This document shows, in pieces, positions 9,056 to 17,651 of a stretch of 64,000 bases of DNA. Position 1 is the stretch's first letter. The number at the start of each line of letters is the position of its first letter. The translations under genes and the position numbers were made by a program. The DNA comes from Halodesulfovibrio aestuarii DSM 17919 = ATCC 29578. GTDB taxonomy: Bacteria > Desulfobacterota > Desulfovibrionia > Desulfovibrionales > Desulfovibrionaceae. Under the pieces are notes generated by a model. The model made no database searches and had not been told where the DNA came from. It saw only the letters and a list, made by a program, of their open reading frames with translations. The stretch covers positions 1-64,000 of the forward strand of contig NZ_ARQF01000020.1 in NCBI RefSeq assembly GCF_000384815.1, in the 5' to 3' direction.

Positions 9056-9763
9056 TTAGTCTCTAGCTGATCCAAACAAACGAAGCAACATCAGGAACAA
9101 GTTAATAAAGTCGAGGTACAAAGTTAGTGCACCAAGAATAGTACCACGACGAACTGCGGTAGCATCGTTAGCAGGCATAGTTTCACCCATTTCTGCGAGA
9201 CGCTGCGTATCGTATGCGGTCAAACCGGTAAATACGATTACGCCGATTGCGCTAATAACCAGTTCCATCATGGTAGAGCCAATAAAGATGTTCACGACGG
9301 TCGCGATGATAATACCGAACAGCCCCATCATCATGAAGCTACCCATGCTTGTCAGGTCGCGCTTGGTTGTCATGCCATACAAGCTCATTGCACCGAACAT
9401 ACCAGCTGCGGTAAAGAATGCTGAAGAGATAGTACTTGCTGCGTACACAAGAAGAATTACAGACAGGGTTACACCATTAAGCGCACTATACAGTAGGAAC
9501 AACCCAGTAGCTGCACCTGCGGAAAGTTTGGCAATACGGGCACTCAAATACATTACAAGTCCAAACTCAGCAATAATCAGTGCGAAAAAGCTGAACTGGC
9601 TGCCAAAAACAAGCTGTTGAACAGCAGGAGTAGTTGCAGTTAAAAATGCACAGACCGCAGTCACAAGAAGACCCAGCATCATCCAGCCATAGACGCCACG
9701 AAGATACACATTCACAAGTTCTGCACGGCGTACATTTGGCGCTGCTGCATTTCGTCCTAACAT
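9056..9763 (-). CDS. Bax inhibitor-1/YccA family membrane protein
   Basis: 235 aa with about seven hydrophobic membrane segments beginning near residue 28. The segments end in the BI-1 motif FTGLTAYDTQRLAEMGE (about residues 178-195), where the paired acidic residues form the Ca2+/H+-sensing site known from BsYetJ. The C-terminus has LYLDFINLFLMLLRLFG. A strong SD (CGGAGG) precedes the ATG by 6 nt. In bacteria members are calcium leak channels or partners of the FtsH protease; which role applies here is unknown. It is monocistronic. Confidence 0.93.
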   Translation of the reverse strand: MLGRNAAAPNVRRAELVNVYLRGVYGWMMLGLLVTAVCAFLTATTPAVQQLVFGSQFSFFALIIAEFGLVMYLSARIAKLSAGAATGLFLLYSALNGVTLSVILLVYAASTISSAFFTAAGMFGAMSLYGMTTKRDLTSMGSFMMMGLFGIIIATVVNIFIGSTMMELVISAIGVIVFTGLTAYDTQRLAEMGETMPANDATAVRRGTILGALTLYLDFINLFLMLLRLFGSARD

Positions 9764-9879
9764 TCCATCCTCCGGAATTATTTATATTCAGTTGATACCA
9801 TTTTTTTAATACGTAAAAAATAAGGTATCAAGCCCACTCCCGTATTGCAAGCCTATCAGTACAGTGATCTATTTTAAAA

Positions 9880-9909
9880 TAAAAAAGCCCGATCAGAAGA
9901 TCGGGCTTT
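9880..9909 (-). terminator. terminator of the HdrD-like gene
   Basis: An 11 bp perfect stem (AAAGCCCGATC / GATCGGGCTTT, 9884-9894 with 9899-9909, loop AGAA) lies 24 nt downstream of the stop. It is followed on the minus strand by a T-rich run. Confidence 0.9.
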
Positions 9910-9933
9910 CTATGGGCGTACGGTGTGGTTCGA

Positions 9934-11232
9934 CTATAAACCACAAGAGCGAAGATCTTCGCCAAGGTATATACGTTCATTCTCACCGAGAACACCGAGA
10001 GCAAGAGCAACAATCGTCCATAAATGAACAACATGGTAGCCTGCTCCGTAGTGTTCGGAGAGATCATGAATCTGAGAGTGACAGTTATGACATGGTGCGA
10101 TGACATACGGTGCACCAGTATTAACAAACTGCTCGTTTTTAATCTTACCGTAATGACGGCGCGCTTCGGGGTAGCCAGCCTGAAGAGACCCACCACCACC
10201 GCCGCAACAGTAGTTATTGGATTTATTAGGCCATGTATCAATAAAGTTCTCTTCACCGACACACGTTTTTATTACGTAGCGCAACTCGTCCGCTGCAACA
10301 TCGCCGTAGCCTTTACGAACGAACTGACAAGGATCCTGTACGGTAAATTTGACGTTATTAACGTTCCAATCTGAATTAACTTTCAGAACGCCCTCTCGTA
10401 TCCAACGGGCGTAGAGACGAATAACGGAAAGTACTTCAAATTTAGGCTTAATACCAAATTTTTCCAATCCAGTACGGAATGAATAAAGCTCATGACCACA
10501 CTCGGTGTTGAGCCAATACTTGGCACCAAGGTCCTCTACAGCCTTAACTGTATTTCGAACAATTGTTTCCCAAGCTTCATCATCAGCTGCGAACATACAA
10601 TAGTTCTCACCGGCCCAGCCTACAGAGCCGTAAGTCCAGTCGTCACCGGCGCCGATATTCATGATTTTCCAAAGAGGAACCATTTCTTCAGGCTCAGTTA
10701 CCGGCTCACGAGAGTTCTGGTTGAGGAAGTAGGTTTTTCCGAATGCATCAAAAGGTACTTTGAGATCTTCCATACCTTCCTGTTCGGTCTGTACTTCTTC
10801 AAGAACGTCTTCAACTACAAACTTAAAGTCTTCAGAGGAAGCGCCCATTGCGCTGTGGCCAGGGTTACGTAAGGCCACGTCACAAGAGTCAACAATACCT
10901 TTCGGGCGGTCTTCACGTGGCCAGGCCTGACGAGCCTTGTACACGAGTTGCGGAATGTTAATCTGCATAGGGCAGACATACGTGCACCGTTGACACATGG
11001 TACACATCCATACCCAAGGGGTGGTGGTGATTTCTTCATCCATTCCAAGTGCGGCAAGACGCAAGAATTTGCGTGGATCCATATCCTCAAGCCCTGTTGC
11101 GGGACAGCCTGCAGAGCAGGCACCACAAGTAAGACACATGTTGAGGTTACCACCTTCCGGCAGTAATTGGGCTACACTTTCTATGAAAGAACCACCGCAC
11201 TCCTTCTCAGGATGCTGCTTTGAATCTGACAT
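9934..11232 (-). CDS. HdrD/HmcF/TmcB-like 4Fe-4S and CCG-domain protein
   Basis: 432 aa soluble electron-transfer protein. Two [4Fe-4S] sites lie at the N-terminus: CLTCGACSAGCP near residues 34-45 and CTMCQRCTYVCP near 77-88. The C-terminal half has a CCG-type heterodisulfide-reductase domain with DPCQF, CCGGGGGS and a later APCHNCH. This layout is shared by HdrD and by HmcF/TmcB of the sulfate reducer transmembrane complexes. No cytochrome or membrane subunit is adjacent, so it is a stand-alone copy. It probably passes electrons between a cytoplasmic donor and a disulfide or DsrC-like acceptor (inference). AAGGAG precedes the ATG. Confidence 0.85.
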   Translation of the reverse strand: MSDSKQHPEKECGGSFIESVAQLLPEGGNLNMCLTCGACSAGCPATGLEDMDPRKFLRLAALGMDEEITTTPWVWMCTMCQRCTYVCPMQINIPQLVYKARQAWPREDRPKGIVDSCDVALRNPGHSAMGASSEDFKFVVEDVLEEVQTEQEGMEDLKVPFDAFGKTYFLNQNSREPVTEPEEMVPLWKIMNIGAGDDWTYGSVGWAGENYCMFAADDEAWETIVRNTVKAVEDLGAKYWLNTECGHELYSFRTGLEKFGIKPKFEVLSVIRLYARWIREGVLKVNSDWNVNNVKFTVQDPCQFVRKGYGDVAADELRYVIKTCVGEENFIDTWPNKSNNYCCGGGGGSLQAGYPEARRHYGKIKNEQFVNTGAPYVIAPCHNCHSQIHDLSEHYGAGYHVVHLWTIVALALGVLGENERIYLGEDLRSCGL

Positions 11233-11636
11233 ATAAAAATACTCCTTAACCGCTTTGCGCTGCTCTTTGTGTTGCGTTTTTTTTTAACAAAGCGGCTGAC
11301 GCTCTATTAAACTGGGTTAGCATTGGTGACAAGATAACAAACGCAAATTGCTTCACAATTAATTTTTCCTGCAAAGCACATACGTTTTCTATTGTCATTG
11401 CTCAATGGTCACAGACCCGCCTACATTTTTTACACCATTTAAAAATTAATAAAAAATGTATAAAACATACTTAACTAGGAGGTCTAATGGGCACTAACCC
11501 ATAGTGGTTACACGCATTTTAAAAAGGCGCACCAACTATTTTGCATTATATTGCATGGCGGTTTTCCAACCTCATAGCAGTATTTTTGCGTTCCGTCATA
11601 CTGATTATCGATGAAACCGGTTAACTTTGCATTTAA

Positions 11637-11666
11637 TTGACATTGATGCGGCTTTATTGATATTTT
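11637..11666 (+). promoter_or_regulatory. candidate greA promoter
   Basis: Perfect TTGACA at 11637-11642, an 18 nt spacer and TATTTT at 11661-11666 (4/6). It would give a greA leader of about 220 nt that includes the terminator at 11808. Confidence 0.4.
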
Positions 11667-11807
11667 GACCTTCAAATGAATTGTTCATACAATCAATATC
11701 CATGCGAAGATACTTTCAACAAATAACCTTTTATTTTCTGGGGTATTCTTGTATCTTCCACAACTAGAGACTTGACCACTCGCGAACTATGTTCTACCTC
11801 AGAATTT

Positions 11808-11831
11808 CGCCCGCCATGTCGGGCGCTTTTT
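11808..11831 (+). terminator. terminator hairpin inside the greA leader
   Basis: CGCCCG and CGGGCG form a 6 bp GC stem around CCATGT, followed by CTTTTTC. The gene to the left points away, so no plus-strand gene ends here. The hairpin must act on transcripts that started upstream of greA. E. coli greA also has a leader terminator, yielding the GraL RNAs. Confidence 0.7.
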
Positions 11832-11895
11832 CTTGTGAAGAAAAAACGGCCTCCTGTTAGCCGGAAAATGCAGGAAAGAATTTTTTAAGGGAAAA

Positions 11896-12372
11896 ATGAT
11901 GAGTAGTATTCCTATTTCAATTGAAGGCTTTGAAAAAGTTAAACAAGAGCTTGAGGCTCTAAAAAAAGAGCGCCCAGCAATCATTCAGGCTATTAAAGAA
12001 GCCCGTGAAGAAGGCGACCTGAGCGAAAACGCAGGGTACGATGCTGCACGTGAGCGTCAGGGTATGCTCGAAGCACGTATCTCCTACATCGAATCTCAGA
12101 TGTCTCGCTACAACGTTATCGACCTTAAAACCCTCGGTGGCGATAAAGTAACTTTTGGCGCAACTGTAGAAATTGAAGATCTCGATACTGGCGAAGTAAA
12201 AAAATATACCCTGCTCGGACCAGATGAAGCTGACTATCAAAATGGCAGTATTTCTGCGCTTTCCCCTGTTGGCAGAGCAATGCTCGGCAAAGAAGAGGGC
12301 GACGAATTTGTTGTAAACGCACCTAAGGGACGTATCTCTTACGAAGTAGTTTCCATCGAGTTCAATCACTAA
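11896..12372 (+). CDS. greA: transcription elongation factor GreA
   Basis: 158 aa, the usual GreA length. The N-terminal coiled coil (residues 10-75) reaches into the RNA polymerase secondary channel. It carries the acidic tip in AREEGDLSENAGYDAA, including the catalytic Asp/Glu pair that stimulates cleavage of backtracked RNA. The C-terminal FKBP-like domain contains the GPDEADY and ALSPVGRAMLGKEEGD motifs. Two ATGs are adjacent (11896 and 11899); AAGGG suits the second slightly better. It is monocistronic with a strong terminator after it and a terminator within its leader. Confidence 0.97.
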   Translation: MMSSIPISIEGFEKVKQELEALKKERPAIIQAIKEAREEGDLSENAGYDAARERQGMLEARISYIESQMSRYNVIDLKTLGGDKVTFGATVEIEDLDTGEVKKYTLLGPDEADYQNGSISALSPVGRAMLGKEEGDEFVVNAPKGRISYEVVSIEFNH

Positions 12373-12420
12373 GCAGCACGGTAGCCCCACCGGGCACCAC
12401 CGACGTTCTCTATCAAGAGA

Positions 12421-12469
12421 AAAAGCCATGCCTCATCACATAATTGCGTGATGAGGCATGGCTTTTTTT
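12421..12469. terminator. terminator, greA / TPR gene
   Basis: A 15 bp perfect stem (GCCATGCCTCATCAC, 12425-12439, with 12448-12462) has a T7 tail on the plus strand and an A4 flank that acts as a T-run on the minus strand. It separates two convergent genes. Confidence 0.92.
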
Positions 12470-12491
12470 ACGTCGAGAGAGTCAGACAGAT

Positions 12492-13247
12492 TTACACTGC
12501 GTGACTTAGCTTTTTATCTAGGATTTCAAGGGCCTTTACGGCTTCAGCAAATTCTGGATTCACTTCTACAGCCTTAGCCAGCATGACCCGAGCTTTTTTA
12601 TATTCTTTTATTTCAACAAGCACCCGCCCCATATTATAAAGCAAATGTTCATCCAATGCTGAAAGTTTTTGTGCTCTGCTATAGAATTGCAATGCCTGAT
12701 CATACATTTTATTTTTACGAAGTTTGATACCAAAATCGTTAAACATATGTTTATGCTCTTCAGCAAAGGCCGCTTCCATTTCTACCAGCTTCGAAAAAAC
12801 TTCCTGCCCTTTATCTATCTCGTTCCGTTCTAAATATGTTAGCCCAAGACCAAATGTCGCACGAACATTCTCCTCGTCCATATCCAGAACCTGAAGATAT
12901 TCAACCTCAGCCCCATAGGGTTGTCCATTCACACGCAGACGGTCACCTCTGGCAATCCCCTGAGCAACCTTGCGCATAGCCGGATAAATATTTTCTTGGT
13001 AAAATGCCGGTTCAGGTAAGTACTCTGCCATAAGAGTCTCAAATGAAACTTTGTCGTACTTTTCAAATGGGATATGGTTCTTGTTCAGCTTCCATAAGAT
13101 AATGTCTCCATTACCTTCCTGCTCTGCATATAACATTACAACGATTTTATTTGTCCGCTTCGTTGCACCAAAGCCCACCCGCACCAGTTTTTCAGCAGAA
13201 AACGCCCCCCGAATAGGCTGTTTCTGATGGCTACCATCCATATGCAT
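12492..13247 (-). CDS. tetratricopeptide repeat protein
   Basis: 251 aa, no signal peptide. The N-terminal 60 residues (AEKLVRVGFGATKR, VVMLYAEQEGNGDIILWKLN) look like a small beta domain that I do not recognise. From about residue 100 the protein is TPR-like, with repeats such as AEVEYLQVLDMDEENVRATF, YDQALQFYSRAQKL and KKARVMLAKAVEVNPEFAEA. TPR arrays bind protein partners; the partner is unknown. Similar proteins are common and uncharacterised in Desulfovibrio, as far as I recall. It faces greA and shares the terminator between them. Confidence 0.75.
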   Translation of the reverse strand: MHMDGSHQKQPIRGAFSAEKLVRVGFGATKRTNKIVVMLYAEQEGNGDIILWKLNKNHIPFEKYDKVSFETLMAEYLPEPAFYQENIYPAMRKVAQGIARGDRLRVNGQPYGAEVEYLQVLDMDEENVRATFGLGLTYLERNEIDKGQEVFSKLVEMEAAFAEEHKHMFNDFGIKLRKNKMYDQALQFYSRAQKLSALDEHLLYNMGRVLVEIKEYKKARVMLAKAVEVNPEFAEAVKALEILDKKLSHAV

Positions 13248-13399
13248 CCCTCTAGCTAATCAAAAAAAGCTTACTACTGCCTACAAAAATAGAATAAATA
13301 ATCCAAACAGTCTCGTTATGCCGTTACATAATCATGCTAACGGCCAGTTGTCATCCTTTTATGATACAATTTCCCGAATTGAAGCATCATGGAGGAACC

Positions 13400-15658
13400 A
13401 TGTCCCCTTATCTATGTATCCACGGTCATTTTTACCAGCCCCCCCGCGAAGATCCATGGTTAGGCGAGATAATGCCTGAGGGCAGTGCTGCACCAATGCT
13501 TAACTGGAATGAACGTATCACACGGGAAAGTTACACTCCTCTTGCATTTGCTAAACGTCTTGATGGCAAGGGAAATATTATTGAACTGATAAACTGTTAT
13601 GAATGGATCAATTTTAATGTAGGTCCTACCCTTATGCGGTGGATGGAAACAGCATTCCCTGACACCTACAAACGAATCATTGAAGCCGACAAAGCCAGCG
13701 TCCACAGATTTGGGCATGGCAACGCAATTGCGCAAAGTTACCATCATACCATTCTTCCACTGGCAAATAAACGGGACAAAGAACTCGAAATTCAATGGGC
13801 CATTCAAGACTTCACAAAGCGTTTTGAAAGAAAACCGGAAGGCATGTGGCTTGCAGAATGTGCAATTGATACAGCCACACTGGAGACTTTGGCCCGACAT
13901 AATATAAAATTTACGATTCTTTCACCGCATCAGGCCCAGGCAATAGGGAATAACGGAGACTGGGAAACAATCAAAGACAGCGCTTTTGATACTTCCATGC
14001 CTTACCAGATAGCGTTGCCAAGCGGGAGAACCATTGCAGTATTTTTTTACGATGCTGAAATATCACAGGCGGTAGCATTTGAACGCCTTCTTTCTGACGG
14101 CGATAAGTTCTGGAACAAAATAAAGTCATCCTCAAGCAACGGCGTTCTTACAATCAGTACTGACGGTGAAACCTACGGTCACCACTTCAAATTCGGAGAA
14201 ATGGCACTTGCCCATGTAATAGATAACGCCCGAGGCTCACGGGACGGCATAGAATTAATAAACCTTGCAGCATTCCTTGCCAGCAATCCACCGCAGCAGC
14301 AGGTTCGCCTGTATGAACCTTCTGCATGGAGTTGTGCGCACGGCATAGAACGCTGGCGGAGCAACTGCGGCTGTACAGACGGGGGACATCCTGACTGGCA
14401 GCAGGAGTGGCGGAAACCATTACGCGACGCAATGAATTTTATGAAAGAATGCGTTGATAATTTTTTTGATTTAAAAGCACACGAGTACTACAATTCACCG
14501 GAAGAAGCACTGCAAGCTTACGGCACCGTCCTTTCGGGACAAAAAAATCGTGATGAATTTATGTCCGAGTATACCCTCAAGGGACTTACAGAACAACAGA
14601 AGCATGAAGCCACCCTTCTTCTTTTCATGCAAGAACAAGCGCTGTCAGGCTTTGCAAGCTGTGCTTGGTTTTTTGATGAATTAACGCGCATTGAACCAAA
14701 AAATGCCCTTTCCTATGCGCTGCATGCTCTGAATATTCTGGAAGAGTTTGAAGGACACACCCGGCTGGATGACTTTGCAGAAATACTCACCGATGCCGTC
14801 TCTAACAAGAAAGGCCACGAAACCGGCAAAGAACTATTATATGAACGTATTCTCCCGCGCAAAGAATCTGAATCGTCCATTCTGCTTCAGGCACTGCTTC
14901 TTCTATGTAATGACAATGAGTTCCCGCAAAAAGGTAAGACCTATATTGTCACATGGAGTAATGTGAACATCAAAGTTACGCCGGACAATATTGAAGGTAA
15001 TCAATTTTCCGGTAATGCAGTAATCTTCTGGAAAGATTCAACTGTGGGAACCAACCTCACATGGCAATATGCTAAACTTCCTCCCGGTTTTATAAACAGC
15101 TCAACCGTTACTGCTACCGTAGAAGGGAAAGCCCCACAAAGTTGCATGTACACAGCACTGCCGCGTAACAAACGACAATCTATTACCGCCCACTTTATGC
15201 AGCATATTGTGGAAGACCTTGCAACGACATATTCGCCACTGGGGTTAGATGCTACAGTACTTTTTGAAACATGGACAGAAGGGCAGCACGACCAGCCGGC
15301 AGGAGAACTGTGGGACAGCATGTGTCCAGCACTCATCGAAGGATATATTTTCTCCGAACATTGCGAAGTACAACTCAAAAAAGAACAAATAACTTTTTTA
15401 CGCAAGTATCTAAAAGGATGGATAAAACGTCGACGCTTTGATCCGACAATAACATTACGAAAAGTTGAAACAAAACTTATTGAAATACTTTCAGATGAAA
15501 ACCCTGCATACGTCAAAGCGACAGGCATTCTGGAACGGACTAAAGAGCTTTTTCCTGCCGTTCATACGGATGCTCTGCTATACTTCATATGGCTGGAAAA
15601 GCAGCACGATCCGCACATCCGCGACATTGCAGCGTTAGTAAACCTTGTGTTGCCTTAA
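13400..15658 (+). CDS. GH57 family glycoside hydrolase with DUF3536-type region
   Basis: 752 aa cytoplasmic alpha-glucan hydrolase or branching-type enzyme. The GH57 barrel begins at once (CIHGHFYQPPREDPW, residues 6-20), the usual first motif. The predicted nucleophile is Glu153 in GMWLAECAID and the acid/base Asp255 in TISTDGETYGHH. The C-terminal half (about 440-750) is mostly helical and matches the DUF3536 type extension as I remember it. ATG 13400 was chosen because GGAGGA lies 5 nt upstream. The role is probably turnover of glycogen-like storage polymer, which is inference. It is monocistronic. Confidence 0.88.
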   Translation: MSPYLCIHGHFYQPPREDPWLGEIMPEGSAAPMLNWNERITRESYTPLAFAKRLDGKGNIIELINCYEWINFNVGPTLMRWMETAFPDTYKRIIEADKASVHRFGHGNAIAQSYHHTILPLANKRDKELEIQWAIQDFTKRFERKPEGMWLAECAIDTATLETLARHNIKFTILSPHQAQAIGNNGDWETIKDSAFDTSMPYQIALPSGRTIAVFFYDAEISQAVAFERLLSDGDKFWNKIKSSSSNGVLTISTDGETYGHHFKFGEMALAHVIDNARGSRDGIELINLAAFLASNPPQQQVRLYEPSAWSCAHGIERWRSNCGCTDGGHPDWQQEWRKPLRDAMNFMKECVDNFFDLKAHEYYNSPEEALQAYGTVLSGQKNRDEFMSEYTLKGLTEQQKHEATLLLFMQEQALSGFASCAWFFDELTRIEPKNALSYALHALNILEEFEGHTRLDDFAEILTDAVSNKKGHETGKELLYERILPRKESESSILLQALLLLCNDNEFPQKGKTYIVTWSNVNIKVTPDNIEGNQFSGNAVIFWKDSTVGTNLTWQYAKLPPGFINSSTVTATVEGKAPQSCMYTALPRNKRQSITAHFMQHIVEDLATTYSPLGLDATVLFETWTEGQHDQPAGELWDSMCPALIEGYIFSEHCEVQLKKEQITFLRKYLKGWIKRRRFDPTITLRKVETKLIEILSDENPAYVKATGILERTKELFPAVHTDALLYFIWLEKQHDPHIRDIAALVNLVLP

Positions 15659-15673
15659 CATAAACACAACCTC

Positions 15674-15710
15674 AAAAAGGATGGAGACTTTTACCTCCAT
15701 CCTTTTTTAT
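15674..15710 (+). terminator. terminator of the GH57 gene
   Basis: AAAAAGGATGGAG (15674-15686) pairs with CTCCATCCTTTTT (15695-15707), a 13 bp stem ending in a T-run. Confidence 0.9.
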
Positions 15711-15745
15711 AGGCAAAATAACGTTGCAACATAGTTATCACATTG

Positions 15746-15785
15746 CGTCACAGACTTGTGCAGCATGCGACACTTTTTCGTAACA
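15746..15785 (+). promoter_or_regulatory. candidate Pho-box-like direct repeats upstream of pstS
   Basis: Four heptamers start exactly 11 bp apart at 15746, 15757, 15768 and 15779: CGTCACA, TGTGCAG, CGACACT, CGTAACA. Seven-base repeats at 11 bp spacing are the layout of PhoB boxes (CTGTCAT type). The match in sequence is only partial, so this is a positional argument supported by the pst genes that follow. Confidence 0.4.
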
Positions 15786-15851
15786 CAGGTTCATTAGTTT
15801 CCTTCCAACGCAACTAAAACTATCTACGTTTTTAATTTTGGAGGAATCAAC

Positions 15852-16658
15852 ATGCGTCCTTGGTACTATATTTTTTCTGCTTTCTTAGTTCTTAGTCTTA
15901 CTGCACCTGCTATGGCTGCTAATTCTATTACAGTTAAGGGCTCCACAACAGTACTCCCTATTATGCAACGAGCTGTTGAAGCTTTCATTGCTGAAACCGG
16001 CACCCCTGTCGCTGTTTCCGGCGGCGGTTCTTCAAACGGTATAAAAGCACTTCTCGATAACAGTACTGATATCGCAATGGCATCCCGTAAAATGAAAGGC
16101 AAAGAAATCAAACTTGCCAACTCTAAAAACCTCACCCCTGTTGAGCACGTAATCGCACTTGATGCTGTTATTCCGATCGTGCACCCGTCCAACCCGGTAA
16201 GCAACCTTACTTCCGGTCAGCTCAAAGCCATTTACGAAGGTAAAATCACCAACTGGAAAGAAGTTGGTGGCGATGACGGTAAGATCATCGTTATTTCCCG
16301 CGATACTTCTTCCGGTACCTACGAAACATGGCACAAAATTATTATGAAGAAAGCACGCGTATTCCCGGGTGCACTGCTTCAGGCATCTTCCGGTGCAGTA
16401 CTGCAGGCTGTTTCTAAAAACAAAAACGCCATCGCTTACGATGGCATCGGCTACATCAACAATACAGTCAAAGCACTTTCTGTAGACGGTATTACAGGCA
16501 GTGCTGCCACTGCAAAAGATAAAACCTATCCAGTGGCACGTACCTTACAAATTTACACTTCTTCTGCACCTTCTTCTGCAGCAAGCCAACTCGTTGAATT
16601 CATCCTCTCTCCAAAAGGTCAGGATATCGTTGAGCAGGCTGGCTTCATCCGCCGCTAG
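15852..16658 (+). CDS. pstS: phosphate ABC transporter, periplasmic binding protein PstS
   Basis: 268 aa with a cleavable signal peptide (residues 1-22, ending APAMAA). The mature protein starts with the phosphate-binding signature ITVKGSTTVLPIMQRAVEAF and has GGGSSNGIKAL, the DIAMASRKMK segment and VISRDTSSGTYETW, where Ser/Thr/Arg side chains contact phosphate. It is a short PstS of the class common in Desulfovibrio and cyanobacteria. GGAGGA precedes the ATG. The hairpin after the gene probably raises pstS mRNA relative to the permease genes. Confidence 0.95.
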   Translation: MRPWYYIFSAFLVLSLTAPAMAANSITVKGSTTVLPIMQRAVEAFIAETGTPVAVSGGGSSNGIKALLDNSTDIAMASRKMKGKEIKLANSKNLTPVEHVIALDAVIPIVHPSNPVSNLTSGQLKAIYEGKITNWKEVGGDDGKIIVISRDTSSGTYETWHKIIMKKARVFPGALLQASSGAVLQAVSKNKNAIAYDGIGYINNTVKALSVDGITGSAATAKDKTYPVARTLQIYTSSAPSSAASQLVEFILSPKGQDIVEQAGFIRR

Positions 16659-16679
16659 GCAACCTGCCGAATCTATTTA

Positions 16680-16713
16680 CCTGCCTTTCCTTACCGTAAG
16701 GAAAGGCAGGTTT
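16680..16713 (+). terminator. intraoperon hairpin between pstS and pstC
   Basis: CCTGCCTTTCCTTAC (16680-16694) is perfectly complementary to 16696-16710 and is followed by TTT only. The short T-tail suggests partial termination or 3' end protection of pstS mRNA, the usual way to make excess binding protein. Confidence 0.75.
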
Positions 16714-16741
16714 CATGCATCTGCACTATTGGGGACATACT

Positions 16742-17635
16742 ATGCGGATTTCAAGACAACATAAGGAAATGGCAATCCACGGCAGTTTTTTTGCCATTGC
16801 CTCGATGAGTATTCTCGTTCTTACTCTCATAATGATTTTTCTCATTATGGAAGGGCTACCAATTTTTCATCAAATATCCTTACCGGATTTCATATTCGGT
16901 AAATACTGGTATCCGACAGACGATCCCGCAGACTTCGGGATTCTGCCCATGATCACGGGATCACTTTCCGTAACTGCATTTTCTTCCTGCATTGCCATAC
17001 CACTTGGACTTATGACTGCAATCTACCTTGCAGAAATAGCAACGCCGCGTATGCGCAGCATCGTCAAACCGCTTGTTGAAATGCTGCAAGCGCTGCCTTC
17101 CGTTGTTATCGGCTTCTTCGGTATGGTTGTAGTCGCACCACTGCTTCAAAAATGGTTCGGCATTGCAACAGGACTCAACTTATTTAACGCCTCTATCATG
17201 CTGGCATTCATGGCAGTACCTACAATTACTTCTATAGCAGAAGATGCCATCTTCAGTGTGCCGGAAGAACTCAGAGCCGCCTCACTCGCTCTTGGCGCCA
17301 CAAAATGGCAAACCATTGCCGGCGTAGTTATCCCTGCTTCACTGCCCGGCATCAGTACGGCTGTAATTCTCGGTATGGCACGCTCCATAGGTGAAACTAT
17401 GGTAGTTCTCATGGTAGCTGGCGGTGCCGCAATGACACCAACATCAATTTTCGACCCTGTGCGCCCTATGCCGGCATCCATTGCAGCAGAAATGGCAGAA
17501 GCACCATATCAGAGCGAACATTATTATGCTCTTTTCGCTACAGGCATGGTTCTATTTCTGTTCACCCTGATGTTCAATGTTCTTGCAGCGTATATTGCAG
17601 AAAAGAAAAAACAAATCGGCACGGCTTCGCTGTAG
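16742..17635 (+). CDS. pstC: phosphate ABC transporter permease PstC
   Basis: 298 aa from ATG 16742, which has GGGGA 6 nt upstream; an earlier in-frame ATG at 16715 lies just after the hairpin and lacks an SD. Six membrane segments are expected, beginning at residues 14-40. The MetI-like permease loop with the EAA motif is around residues 180-200 (PEELRAASLALGATKWQTI). The VIPASLPGISTAVILGMARSIGETM segment is typical of Pst permeases. It pairs with PstA, 16 nt downstream, to form the membrane channel. Confidence 0.94.
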   Translation: MRISRQHKEMAIHGSFFAIASMSILVLTLIMIFLIMEGLPIFHQISLPDFIFGKYWYPTDDPADFGILPMITGSLSVTAFSSCIAIPLGLMTAIYLAEIATPRMRSIVKPLVEMLQALPSVVIGFFGMVVVAPLLQKWFGIATGLNLFNASIMLAFMAVPTITSIAEDAIFSVPEELRAASLALGATKWQTIAGVVIPASLPGISTAVILGMARSIGETMVVLMVAGGAAMTPTSIFDPVRPMPASIAAEMAEAPYQSEHYYALFATGMVLFLFTLMFNVLAAYIAEKKKQIGTASL

Positions 17636-17651
17636 CAACAAGGAGAGTACA

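Larger units (their letters stand above)
11233..11895. other. 663 bp divergent intergenic region, HdrD-like / greA
   Basis: No protein-size ORF. The region holds AGGAGG followed by a five-codon ORF (11477-11504), a candidate greA promoter at 11637-11666 and a terminator hairpin at 11808-11831 ahead of greA. The rest is A/T-rich and shows no structure I can support. Confidence 0.6.
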
